Assembly: GCA_019828595.1 (NCBI GenBank) | Contig: JAHQRK010000013.1 | Span: 1,395,501 to 1,459,500 of the forward strand | Length of the DNA: 64,000 bases | Source of the DNA: Aphanomyces cochlioides | Lineage: Eukaryota; Oomycota; Saprolegniomycetes; Saprolegniales; Verrucalvaceae | Direction: 5' to 3' | Part shown: positions 43,589 to 53,001 of the stretch, one piece after another | Numbering within the stretch: the first letter of the stretch is position 1 | Layout of the letters: each line of letters begins with the position of its first letter | The notes under the pieces: generated by a model | Told to the model about the DNA's origin: nothing | The model's database searches: none | The model's input: only the letters and a program-made list of their open reading frames with translations | Position numbers and translations under genes: made by a program

Positions 43589-44055
43589 TCTGTGTCGGAA
43601 GTGCTAAAGCGAAAGTGAAGCCGCCCCCGTCCCTGCTTCAATCTGGCACACTTTCACCGGGTAATAAATACTAGTATACGGATGTTCAATCTATTCAAAA
43701 AGAATGAATGCTGCTGTGATTGCCGCGTCGGATCACCGCATTTAACGCAAGTAGTCTTAACGTCGTTTTTGATGGAGGCTGTGTTTGATGTAGCGAACAT
43801 TTGGGAAAATGAACAAGAATATTGATGTCAGTCTTGAATTAAAAATAGAACATATCAACATGGCGGTAATCTAATTTTACACCAATCGTTATGAATTAAT
43901 TTATAGAGACCTTGATAAACTCAATTCACTTGAATTATTATAGGTAAATGCAGCATTTTGGCAAACGAAACCCAAACTCAAGAGAATATGAAATTATACA
44001 GTTTATATATTTAATTAATATTAAAAATACCTATCGCCTATAGAATATATTAAAA
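43589..44055. other. Polinton spacer with composition switch, no gene seen
   Basis: Host-like composition ends near 43.8 kb and AT-rich viral-type DNA begins. No ORF is supported. Confidence 0.5.
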
Positions 44056-44286
44056 AATGGAATTAAATTTTTCGGAAAATACAAAACTAAGTCTATTCAA
44101 GAAGTTCTTGAAATTGACCAAAATTACTGTAAATGGTTATTAAATCAGGAAATGTTATTATCAAATAAACCTGAAATTATATCATATTTAACTGAAAAAT
44201 TAAAGGATGCTGATTTATCGTATAAAATGCGATGGGGTAAGCATAATGGGTTATTTAAAAATAATCTTATCTGTGGCTGTATATAA
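44056..44286 (+). pseudogene. Small FGKYK-type (DUF3820/ExoX C-terminal-like) ORF
   Basis: The frame encodes IKFFGKYKTKSIQEVLEI, then YCKWLLNQE and a short basic tail. It resembles the small GKYKG...Y..W domain found at the end of some exonucleases and as stand-alone viral ORFs. There is no in-frame ATG. The ATG at 44057 is in the neighbouring frame, so a one-base loss near the start probably disabled it. It lies just upstream of the major capsid gene on the same strand. Confidence 0.5.
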
Positions 44287-44299
44287 TTAATAAAATGTA

Positions 44300-46067
44300 A
44301 TGAGTGAGTATCAATTAGCCGATCAATCTTTATATGAAAGCTCTTTAAAGAGCAAACCACCTACTTCCGTTTCTAAAGGAAAACGAATGGTACAAGTTCC
44401 AGATGTAAACCAAGGCAGTTATCAGTCTGGTATTATTTCCATTGATGCCGCAACGAGTCTTCAAGGGGCTAAAGGATTTGCTTCTTTAAAAGATGCTTAT
44501 ATTACGCTACCGTATATCGTCTCAATGAAAAATACTGGTGCTGGTACATTTGGTGCTATTAACCGTTATTGCACAGCTTTAAAAGCCGGAGTATGGAATA
44601 TCATTGACTCCATGACCGTAGAGCTCAATGGTCAAACTATCATTACTGAATCGGATTTCAAACTTTATTGGAATAATCTTCGTGCAATGACTGAATGGAG
44701 TACTTCTGACCTCAATAAACACGGTGCTGATGCTTTCATGAGCGCAGATGATTGTACTTCTATGTCGTTTTCTGGGGCTTCTTTATCAGGCGATGCATTC
44801 ACGAACAATTTCACAAATTGCACTGCAACCTTGGGAACAGTTCCAACTGAGGCATCGTTGAAAGAAAATAATGGATTCATATCTCGTATTTATGGCAATC
44901 CGCAACTTACAGCAAACATTGACGCATTAGGAAATGTTACTGGAGGAGTCAATGCGTATAATTGGGTTACCCAACGATCTGCGGTAGCATCAACCATTGC
45001 GTCTCAAAATGGTAAAGGAGCTGTTGTTCTAAATACTACCCCAGTGGCTGGCTCTGTTCTTGGTGTATGGCATCATATGTTAAAAATTCGTCTCGTTGAT
45101 CTTCATCCAATTTTCAAAGAATTAGACCTAATTGGAAATCCTCAACTTAAGCTACGTCTTAAGGTCGATGCTGGTTACTGTGATATTGCAGTTGTTGCTG
45201 GTGCTGCTGGTACTGGTAGTCTAACTTTAACCTCTACAACTATGACAAGTGGTAATACCGTACCAATTATGTTGGCCTCTGCTGCTGCAGGAAATGCTCT
45301 TGAAAATTGTAATACTGGAGCAACTACGGTTCGTTTAGCATTTGGTCCACTTCAGAACAAATATCACCACGTTAGCTCAAGCTGGTCAGTTCCTTCCATT
45401 CTCGACGGCCCGATTAAATATTCCATATTATTATATTGCTAATCCATTACCGATTGTCAGCCATCCTGTAAAGAGTGTGAAATATCTTGATTGTTTTGCT
45501 CAATATTTCCGAGGAAAAGCTGGCACTGGCGCTTTGCTTTCTGCCCAACAAAATAATACATTCAATCTTCAATTATCTGGATCTTGGAAAAATATCAAAT
45601 ACGTTTGCTTACTTCCATTCAGTGAAACATCAAGTGGACACTTCGCAAATGCGTCGGCTAATGGCGTTGAACAATTCCAAAGCCCATTTGATAGCGCGCC
45701 TTGGACTTGTCAAGCAGGTAGCTCAATTCGTAGCTTTCAAGTTCAAGTTGGAAATGATAACGTATTTAACAAAACATTGAATTACGATTTTGAAGCTTGG
45801 AATGACGAATTTAAGAAACTTGGAGCGATCAATGGTGGCCTTACCCACGAAATTTCAAATGGTTTGATTGATTTTCAAAAGTGGCAAACGGTTCAACGTA
45901 TTATGGTTGCCGATTGCTCTCGTATTACAAATGAAGACGTTCCTCAATCTGTTATCGTAAGCGGTGTCAATGCTTGCTGTCAAGGTATGAATGCTTTAGT
46001 ATTTGTCGTATATGAACGAGAGCTTTCTATTGATCGCTTAACTGGTGAAATTCATCATTGGACCTAA
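44300..46067 (+). pseudogene. Polinton major capsid protein (double jelly-roll), one frameshift
   Basis: From ATG 44300 (MSEYQLADQSLYESS) the frame runs to 45442. The remainder continues in another frame to 46067 (RLNIPYYYIANPLP onward). The single switch lies at about 45380-45415. Total length of about 588 codons fits the double jelly-roll major capsid proteins of Polintons and Polinton-like viruses. Typical features are the N-terminal GSYQSGIISID strand, ITLPYIVSM, WNIIDSMTVELNGQ, LHPIFKELDL and the C-terminal LVFVVYERELSID. Position next to the ATPase and penton genes supports the call. Family assignment is by pattern and context, not by a search. Confidence 0.85.
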
Positions 46068-46100
46068 ACACACAAAAAAAGAAAGATATACTAAGCGAGC

Positions 46101-48101
46101 TTAGAATTGCTTCATTTTTTTTTTTAATTTAGCAATTTGTTGTTCTAAAGCATCAATTCTACTATTAGATATTTGAAGTGCTTTATGAAGCAATGGAATA
46201 GTTGACAGTAAATTAACTACTAATCTTGTATTTTCTGGTATAATGATTTCTTCTCATTCATCATTGATTAATTTCCGTTCATCTAATGGTTCATCAGTTT
46301 GAGTAGATCCAACTACAATATCAAATTTATTTTTTACCTTTATTTTATTTATGAATTTATCAGCTAATTCATTTGTAATTATATTTATGTTTTGTTTGAA
46401 ATATTCATCAGAAGTCACGTCGATTTCACCGCTTGTAACATAAATTCCTTCATCAGATCGAATTGAGAATGCTCTATTTGTAAATGCCGTAGCCGATCCT
46501 GCGCCCCCCGATGCCAAAAATCCAAAATTAGAAGCTATTGTTTGCGTATTTGTTCCTACAACATGAAATGGACACGCAGCAGTTGAAGTCCCAACACCAA
46601 CATAGCCAGTTGAACCGGATACGTAAAGGCTTTGCCCTAATCTAGTAGTTACGTTCAACAAAGTCGAACGATTATATCCAAAAAAGGCAGCTACTCCTCC
46701 ATTATATTCCACTTCTGCTCCTGATCCACTATAAGCAGCGTTAGTTCCTAACGCTCTAAATCCGGAAGAAGCTACAACATTGCCATTCACATCTATAACA
46801 GCATTCAACGTACCAATATTTATGTTTGATCCAACTTCCGATAATCCTGATGAATTATAAAATCTATGACCGGATGCTCCAGCACAAACATATTGGATTG
46901 AATTATTATTTACACCAAATCCGTACGAAGGCAATAAATTGTTCTGATTATACAATACAATTTGAATATCTCCTGATGTATTTCCTAAATTTAATCTAAA
47001 ATTAGATCCAGTAGATGCCGGAGGGCTTCCTCCACTGAGTGAAAATCTTGGTACGCTAGAATAAGCTGAACTATCAAACCAATATTGAAGAGCAGTTGGC
47101 GTTGATGTTAAACTATTTCACGTAAGCGAAACTCTAGCATCACCTAGACAAGAAAATGTAGCATAATTGTTCGAATCATTAATAAATCCGATATGCTGAC
47201 CAAGCGATTGAATATTTACTTGACTTGAAGTAATAGATGGACTATTTACATTTGCTTTTCCAAATAAATTAGAAGTAGTTCCCGTAAATGTTGCGCAAAC
47301 CGTTTCCGTATTTGCTCCGTTCAAATTACCGATCATTACTCCGGAATTTCCAAATAATACTGGGCCATCTACCGAATTCGAAGGATTTCCAAAACCTTTA
47401 CCGCTATTCCATGATTGTTTCCATTTCCAGAACACATCAACCCGTGATTGGTATCTCCCCCATCTTTGTTTCGGAAATATATAGCATTGTCATACAGAGA
47501 AATACAATTTGTTGATAATGTATGATTTGTTCCTATGAATTGATTGTTCATATTCAAAAATCCATTACAAGCAAGCTTAGATGAAGTTAATGAATTAATA
47601 TTTGAAATATATCTGGATGAATCAAGTACAAGAGCTTTGCTTGCCGCAGCTGTTCCTGTTGTGATACTGCTAATATATCCAGCTTCAGTCGATGATAGAA
47701 GCGTTCCATTAATCGATATGTAATTTGCGCTCAAAGTATTGATAGAGTTTATAGAACCATTAGAATCTAATACAACTGCTTTGTTAGCTGTTCCAACGCC
47801 AGGTGAAATACTTGTTAAAAGAGTTAAATCTGCGAGAGTATCATTTATACGATAAGTTGCCGCATTTATTGTCCCCGAGCAATCTATTTTGTGATTTGCA
47901 ATTGATTTTCCAACTGCCATTGAATTGACTCCAACGATTGAAAGCCCCGAATCTAAGATTAATGCTTTTTTAGCTCTTTCTTGACCAGGTGTTACATTAC
48001 TGATATATGAAACTCTTGAATCACTTGATTTAAGATAATCATTGCTGGTGTATTAGCTGGATTGTACGTTGAATAGGTTTATTAGCTATGAACCCACTCA
48101 T
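46101..48101 (-). pseudogene. Fibre/spike protein with repeated beta-modules and C-terminal S74-type chaperone domain
   Basis: Start probably at ATG 48101 (MSGFIANKP). At least two frameshifts (about 48030 and 47400-47435) and two in-frame TGA codons (47120-47118 and 46256-46254) interrupt about 667 codons. The N-terminal part has three copies of a module like YISxxTxGxAxAxKALVLDS. The middle is Gly/Ser/Asn-rich as in trimeric fibres. Near the C-terminus DVTSDEYFKQNI with downstream helices matches an intramolecular-chaperone (Peptidase_S74) domain, then a coiled coil (ALEQQIAKLKKKMKQF). It is convergent with the capsid gene. A receptor-binding role is inference. Confidence 0.75.
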
Positions 48102-48184
48102 ATTCTCGGGTTTTCAATAGTGTTGAAAGCAAGAAGTATATATTGTAAAATATATAAAAAAGATTTTTATCAGTTGTCTAATAA

Positions 48185-48873
48185 ATGAGCTTAAATGAAA
48201 TAGAGAACTGGGGCGGTAAATTACCGAAGGCCTATAAAAGTAAGTCTCACGGCATTAATAAAGATCTAAAAATTCAAAATCTATTCAGAGCGATCGTTCT
48301 TGGACCAAGCTATTCGGGTAAAACGAATTTCATTTTTCATATTCTTAAACACGCTCCTCATATTTATAGTCATTTGTATGTGATAGCACGCAATCCTGAT
48401 CAAAGTCTTTATAATTACTTACGAGATAAATTACAAGACTTTATCACGATTTATGATCCAAATGAACAACCTCCAAGTGTTGATGATATTCCATCAAATG
48501 GCTCATTACAATTAGTTATCATTGACGATTATTCAAATGACAAAATGCTTCAAAAAAATATATTTACACATTATTTCACCCGTGGAAGACATAAATTGTT
48601 AAGCAAATAAGTGTATTTTTAGCTCATTCATATTTTGATACTTATAAAACAATTAGATTGAATAGTGAATATGTATTTATTTTAAAAGCGAATAGCAAAA
48701 GAGATCGTCAAATGGTATGTAAAGATTTCAACATTCCTGGTGTTGATGGACATAAAATGATTAAAGCATACAATACTGCCACTGCGAACAAAGGCCAATG
48801 TTTGTTTGTTGATTCAGTAAATAGTGAGTTGCGACAAAATTTCAATAAAGTTTTAAATCCTCTAGACCTATAA
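48185..48873 (+). pseudogene. A32-type (FtsK/HerA) genome-packaging ATPase, one frameshift
   Basis: Walker A is LGPSYSGKT (residues 39-47) and Walker B LVIIDD (110-115), in a protein starting MSLNEIENWGGKLP. The first frame stops at 48610. The next conserved segment (ISVFLAHSYFDTYKTIRLNSEY) is in another frame from about 48608 and continues to 48873. The switch is at about 48595-48610, just after GRHKLL. Combined length is about 230 codons, normal for Polinton packaging ATPases. It precedes the penton gene on the same strand. Confidence 0.85.
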
Positions 48874-48881
48874 TTTCACAA

Positions 48882-48921
48882 AGAAGCAATCGGAGATTGC
48901 CAGTAGCCGAAGGCAACATAT
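48882..48921 (+). repeat. 40-bp double-hairpin repeat, intergenic copy
   Basis: AGAAGCAATCGGAGATTGCC... matches the integrase coding segment 53172-53211 (other strand) at 38 of 40 bases. GCAATC/GATTGC form one stem and GCC/GGC the core of a second. Confidence 0.8.
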
Positions 48922-48969
48922 TAATTTCAATCAAATAATAAATAACTGATATAAAATAACATAAGAAAA

Positions 48970-49827
48970 ATGAGCTCAGTAATTGTTCTCAACGCAACTA
49001 ATATTGTGAAAAATGGTTTTAACAATACGCTAAGATATTCATTTGGAAATAGCTCAGTTAATTTTAGCAATATGCAAATTGCTGTTTCTTCTATTCAATT
49101 GTATAATTCTCAATTCAATATTAATTCAACCTTGTATGGAAATAATATGTTCCAAATTATTGTTCCATATGGCTCCTCCACATCAACTATTTCTATCACT
49201 TTACCTAATGGTTATTACAGTTATGCTGATGTCCAAAATTATGTAGCTTCTAAATTAATTTCTGCTGGAGCATATCTGATTGACTCCAATGGTAATAACG
49301 TAGTATATGTAAATATTTCTGAGAATGCAACATATTACGGTTGTCAAATTGACTTAATACCAACTCCAGTAACTCTACAGACAGGTTGGTCGCTACCTTC
49401 TTCAGGATTATATTCAAGTGGTCTTCCAACAGGAGGATATACACCTCAGATTGTGATTCCAAGTGGATTCAATTTAATCGTTGGTTATCAAACTGGAACA
49501 TTCCCATCAAGTCAGCAAACTACTGCTCAATCATTCTTAAGCAGTTTTACACCACAAGTAAATCCTGTTTCAAGCTATTTAGTTCGTTGCAATTTGGTCA
49601 ATAATCCATACACATCTGTTCCCGATGTTTTAACATCTTTCACATCTCAAAATACAAGTATCGGAGATTTAATTGATGTTCGATATTCTGAGTACTCTTG
49701 GGTTTCGATCTCAGATGGCTCAAGACCTTACATAGAAATCGTAATTTGCGATCAGAATTATAATATTGTCAAATTTGAAGATACTCAAATTTTGATTCAG
49801 TTGATTATTAGAGAGAAGTCGCTCTAG
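48970..49827 (+). CDS. Polinton minor capsid (penton) protein
   Basis: 285 aa, intact from ATG 48970 (MSSVIVLNATNIV). The layout fits the single jelly-roll penton of Polintons: an N-terminal strand segment with F.NMQIAVSSIQLYNSQFNIN, N-rich NNMFQIIVP, LPNGYYSYADVQNYV, and the C-terminal segment SVPDVLTSF...GDLIDVRYSEYSWV...IEIVICDQNYNIV...QLIIRE. It follows the ATPase on the same strand after an AT-rich gap containing the 40-bp repeat. This is one of few Polinton core genes without a lesion. Assignment is by pattern and synteny. Confidence 0.8.
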   Translation: MSSVIVLNATNIVKNGFNNTLRYSFGNSSVNFSNMQIAVSSIQLYNSQFNINSTLYGNNMFQIIVPYGSSTSTISITLPNGYYSYADVQNYVASKLISAGAYLIDSNGNNVVYVNISENATYYGCQIDLIPTPVTLQTGWSLPSSGLYSSGLPTGGYTPQIVIPSGFNLIVGYQTGTFPSSQQTTAQSFLSSFTPQVNPVSSYLVRCNLVNNPYTSVPDVLTSFTSQNTSIGDLIDVRYSEYSWVSISDGSRPYIEIVICDQNYNIVKFEDTQILIQLIIREKSL

Positions 49828-49836
49828 ACGTCAGGC

Positions 49837-49855
49837 TAGAGAGACAAGCTCTCTA
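49837..49855. terminator. Hairpin between convergent penton and zinc-ribbon genes
   Basis: TAGAGAG (49837-49843) pairs with CTCTCTA (49849-49855) around a 5-base loop, 10 bases after the penton stop. The position suggests a 3'-end processing signal for one or both genes. Inference only. Confidence 0.4.
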
Positions 49856-49892
49856 CCCTTAGTATTAGAGAGAGAGAAAAAATAGATTAAGT

Positions 49893-50090
49893 CTAATTTC
49901 TACCTCTTTCAATCTGAATCATTGCATTTTTATGATTGAATGATCGTTCATGTGAATATCTATATCGACTATTGACGACTTCTCCGCACTCGCATACAAA
50001 TTGGTTCCTTTTATAAGGATTTAATTGCCTTTTCGTTTGCGCATCTATCATTTCTTTAGTCTTTTTTATTATTGTTAAATCAAAAACCAT
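49893..50090 (-). CDS. Small zinc-ribbon-like protein
   Basis: 65 aa from ATG 50090. A C-x-C-G pair (VCECGEVVNSRYR) followed by H...H (YSHERSFNHK) makes a short CCHH site. The same CxCG..H...H module is repeated at the C-terminus of the adjacent GIY-YIG gene, so this may be its detached tail or a separate protein. Confidence 0.6.
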   Translation of the reverse strand: MVFDLTIIKKTKEMIDAQTKRQLNPYKRNQFVCECGEVVNSRYRYSHERSFNHKNAMIQIERGRN

Positions 50091-50124
50091 TGTTGGGTAT
50101 TCTATATAGATGTATACTTTTTTA

Positions 50125-50796
50125 CTACTGATTATTTACAAAAGCTTGATGTTTTTTAGTTTTTATATGTTCCGCTTTATGACTTTTTGTGTATTTACCA
50201 CCGCATTCGCATAAATATTATTGATAGACTTGATTTCACCAGTATTTACCCAATTCGTATGAACTGCGCTTTGTTGATGTCTGAAAGTATGTCCTCGAGT
50301 GTGTTTAATTCCGCATCCACAGTTAATTTCTTCTGACTTTATAGCCTTTATTTTTCGGCATTGTTTTTGCGATATGTTATATTCTTTTCCGCAATTTTGG
50401 CTTTATTATTTTGATTATACTCTTTTTTCTGTTGAAGAATCTTGTCTCTATAAGTTTCATAGTAGGCTTTTTGTTGTTGTTTTCTAGTCATTGGGTTGAA
50501 ACTTGGTGATTTATTAACACACTTTAGTTTATTGATCCAAAGAGTTTCATACACTCTCAAGTGATTCTTGTCAAAAACATCATACTCTTTGATTTTCATT
50601 ATGCGAAACTGAGCAATTCCATAGTTTTGCACATACGGGTATACTGAAATGTTATTGACCCTACTGTTGGAACTATTATGCTTGTCTTTGTGCTCTTGCC
50701 ATCTCTTTGCCAAAGAATTACAGGTCATACCAACATAACATATATCAGACTGAGTATTACAATTTTATAGATGATTCCTCTTTTTAACTCATTCAT
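50125..50796 (-). pseudogene. GIY-YIG endonuclease with C-terminal CxCG zinc modules, frameshifted
   Basis: The start ATG is at 50796. GIIYKI and, after a one-base loss near 50757, CYVGMTCNSLAKRWQEHK form the GIY-YIG core. ETLWINKL carries the expected Glu. The frame 50728-50348 is open. Then another shift leads to two CxCG...H modules (INCGCGIKHTRGHTFRHQ and LCECGGKYTKSHKAEH). At least three frame changes make it inactive. Such nucleases occur in virophages and Polintons, probably as selfish or genome-processing enzymes (established for related families, inferred here). Confidence 0.75.
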
Positions 50797-50875
50797 AATG
50801 CTATATGCTATAGGCTATATATATATAAGAATTTAAAGCTTATGATCAAACGTGAAATGGTATTGTTATACTATT

Positions 50876-51351
50876 TCAAAGCTTGAATGAACCTCCTTTA
50901 GTCTTCTTCTTCGCACGAACAGCAGCCATGCGGTCTTTAGCTGCTCGTGAGCCTTTGAAACCAACTCCCGTTAGGTCTTTCACACCTTGCCTCAAGCCAG
51001 CTAACTCAGGGTTACTAAAAGCTATTCCATCCGCTAAAGTACTAACTACAGGCTTTGCGTAGCTCCATAACGTGCTTAACCCGCTCTTGATTGAATCCCA
51101 TAGCGATGCCCCTTGATGATGGCCTATATCGTGATGAATTTCCCCTTCGGTAAAATCTAAACGAGCACCTTTACCACTCTTCTGAGCAGCAATAACCTTT
51201 TTTGCATTCTCAGGTGTAAAAGAATTGGATGAGTACCTTCTAAGTCATTTTTACTCAAAGTGATTGTGCCCCCTTTAAGAGCTTTAGAAAGCTTTTTCTT
51301 CGAAATCGACGATGATACGTGAACTACTTTATAACCTCCTGTATGTTTCAT
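50876..51351 (-). pseudogene. Small basic structural-type protein, one frameshift
   Basis: ATG at 51351 (MKHTGGYKVVHVSSS). The first frame encodes KKKLSKALKGGTITLSKNDLEG. A frameshift near 51225 leads to SFTPENAKKVIAAQKSGKGARLDF, which echoes the K..L..G..I.L pattern, then DSIKSGLSTLWSYAKPV (amphipathic helix) and a Lys/Arg-rich tail with VRAKKKTKGGSFKL. The combination of a possible membrane-active helix and a basic, Gly-Gly-containing tail resembles adenovirus-type minor core or capsid proteins. That is inference. Position among capsid genes agrees. Confidence 0.5.
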
Positions 51352-51363
51352 ATTTTCTATATT

Positions 51364-51600
51364 CTATGTACTACGTAAATTGAAAAAAATATTATTAATT
51401 GTTTTAAAGAGCTTTACTTTCTCTAATTTCTTTTTTCGCTTATATTCATCAATACTTGGCCCATATCGCTGAAAACTGGTTGTTGGCTCAGTTTTATCTA
51501 TCACTAAGTTTTCCATTGTTTCAATCAATTTCTCCTCATTTTCCTTAGCCTTCTGATTGTATTTTTTCATAAACGGACTTCTAACATTGAATATTTTCAT
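51364..51600 (-). CDS. Small charged protein of unknown function
   Basis: 78 aa from ATG 51600 (MKIFNVRSPFMKKY). Rich in Lys and Glu with a helical middle (KENEEKLIETMENL) and a basic C-terminal half. Not recognised. It is compactly placed (12 bp) before the basic structural-type gene on the same strand, so possibly co-regulated. Confidence 0.5.
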   Translation of the reverse strand: MKIFNVRSPFMKKYNQKAKENEEKLIETMENLVIDKTEPTTSFQRYGPSIDEYKRKKKLEKVKLFKTINNIFFNLRST

Positions 51601-51630
51601 TTTATTTGATTACAGATAAACTTTTTGCTC

Positions 51631-52237
51631 CTATATAGTGAGCTTCAAAATACCATTAAATTGTTTTTCATTTAAAACCCCATTTTGAAATAAGTGAATT
51701 GAAATCTTCTTTAATTCTGATTTTACTGTTGGACTATCATTTCCTACCTTAAGTTCTCCAATTAGCTTATTAAACTCAGCAGCATATTTATCACTATTCG
51801 CACGAGGATCTGTAATTGTTTCCTTGAATGAATTAAGTAATTTACAAACTTTCAGCGTATCGTAAAAGATTATTTTATCAGCATTATCTAGCTGATTGTA
51901 AAGACTGTGGTCAATAACTCCATCAAAAATCAGGATTTTGATGATTTGAATTAATTTTTCAGACATTTTCAATCTTTTGAAACAAGAATTTCCAGATGGA
52001 TGTCTTAAACTTAGATATCCTTGACCAAGAGCTTTAAGATTAACATGTTTAGAACCAAGAGGCCGATATAAATATTCTCTTCCAAAATTAGTATATATTC
52101 GAAATTCCAGCTCCAACTAAGCCTCTTCCAATTAGCTTTTTGCGTATAATTGACTTAAATCCTTGTCCTTCCATTTTAACATCTGACCCCTCACGGCCAG
52201 AATGGTCTGATTCGTCTTTAACTGACATTTGAGTCAT
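51631..52237 (-). pseudogene. Conserved-type Polinton protein of unknown function, one frameshift
   Basis: ATG at 52237 (MTQMSVKDESDHSG) begins an acidic then basic leader (RKKLIGRGLVGAG). Near 52110 the frame shifts to NFGREYLYRPLGSKHVNLKA and GYLSLRHPSGNSCF, followed by helices and EFNKLIGELKVGNDSPTVKSELKK. The LSLR and GEL..GN.SP patterns recall proteins recurrent in Polinton-like viruses, from memory and unsearched. GRGLVGAG resembles a small-residue protease-type cleavage site but no protease was found. Confidence 0.5.
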
Positions 52238-52258
52238 ATCTCATCGGAGAGCATTCAA

Positions 52259-52963
52259 TCATCTATTTTCATCAATAATTTTGTCAATTTTTTCTTTAGT
52301 AGCAATCCAATCGTAATCAGTTACACGCTTATTCTTATTTTCATGACCACTCCGTATAGTAAATAGTCTAGCTGATCGTCCCAAATATACACTCGGATCT
52401 TCAGCGCCATATAGTAATATCGGAGAAATTTTTCTTGTTTTGAAGAAGTTCCAATTTTCCCTATAAAGATCAATAATTTCTCGTCTGGGAGATTTCTTGT
52501 TATCTTGGAGATAGAGTGGTTTTGATTCTTCTTCATCTTCATCGGACAAAATTCCGAAACGATTTCTTGTTTTAACAGGCGCCATATTTTCAAGTTTAAT
52601 TTGATCCTTTGTTTTAATACCAGGTTCGTATCTTGGTTTGTTTTCATATTGAGTTCCTGCATCAATCCCCATTGGTTCAGTTTGAGCAGATCTGACTTCC
52701 ACCTTTGGGCGAGGAATTCTTTTTGTTTGAGTTTCAATAGTTCTGCCTTCCAGTGACTCGGTTTGAGTTTCAATATTTCTGCCTTCATTTGAAGTCATCT
52801 GAGGTTTCGGTAAAATCATATTTGATGCAATATCGCTACTCCAAATTGCATTTTCATATGCCTTTTGTTTAATGGCATCAATCTTTTGATCAAACTTGAT
52901 TTGATCATAGTATTTTTGTAACTTTTGTTTCTTATCAGCGAGATCCTTATAGCTTGGATACAT
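52259..52963 (-). CDS. Polinton protein with tandem TQT motifs
   Basis: 234 aa from ATG 52963, intact. The N-terminal part is a Lys/Gln-rich helix (residues 8-45). Residues 60-83 contain a 12-residue duplication, EGRNIETQTESL then EGRTIETQTKRI, followed by RSAQTEP (91-97) and GTQYE (103-107). TQT in a disordered, evenly spaced context is the core of dynein-light-chain LC8 docking motifs. The C-terminal part includes FFKTRKISPILLYGAEDP and an acidic DEDEEES segment. The family is unknown. It sits between the integrase and capsid-type genes. Confidence 0.6.
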   Translation of the reverse strand: MYPSYKDLADKKQKLQKYYDQIKFDQKIDAIKQKAYENAIWSSDIASNMILPKPQMTSNEGRNIETQTESLEGRTIETQTKRIPRPKVEVRSAQTEPMGIDAGTQYENKPRYEPGIKTKDQIKLENMAPVKTRNRFGILSDEDEEESKPLYLQDNKKSPRREIIDLYRENWNFFKTRKISPILLYGAEDPSVYLGRSARLFTIRSGHENKNKRVTDYDWIATKEKIDKIIDENR

Positions 52964-53001
52964 TTTACTACGAATTAATTAGTGTATATATATTTCATAG
53001 T

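Noticed and set aside
45342..45442. Programmed ribosomal frameshift in the major capsid gene
   Set aside because: No slippery heptamer followed by a pseudoknot was evident, and neighbouring Polinton genes have random frameshifts too, so decay is the simpler explanation.
46086..46106. Hairpin CTAAGC/GCTTAG as terminator between capsid and fibre genes
   Set aside because: Only a 6-bp stem with a 2-base loop, overlapping the fibre stop codon; too weak to annotate.
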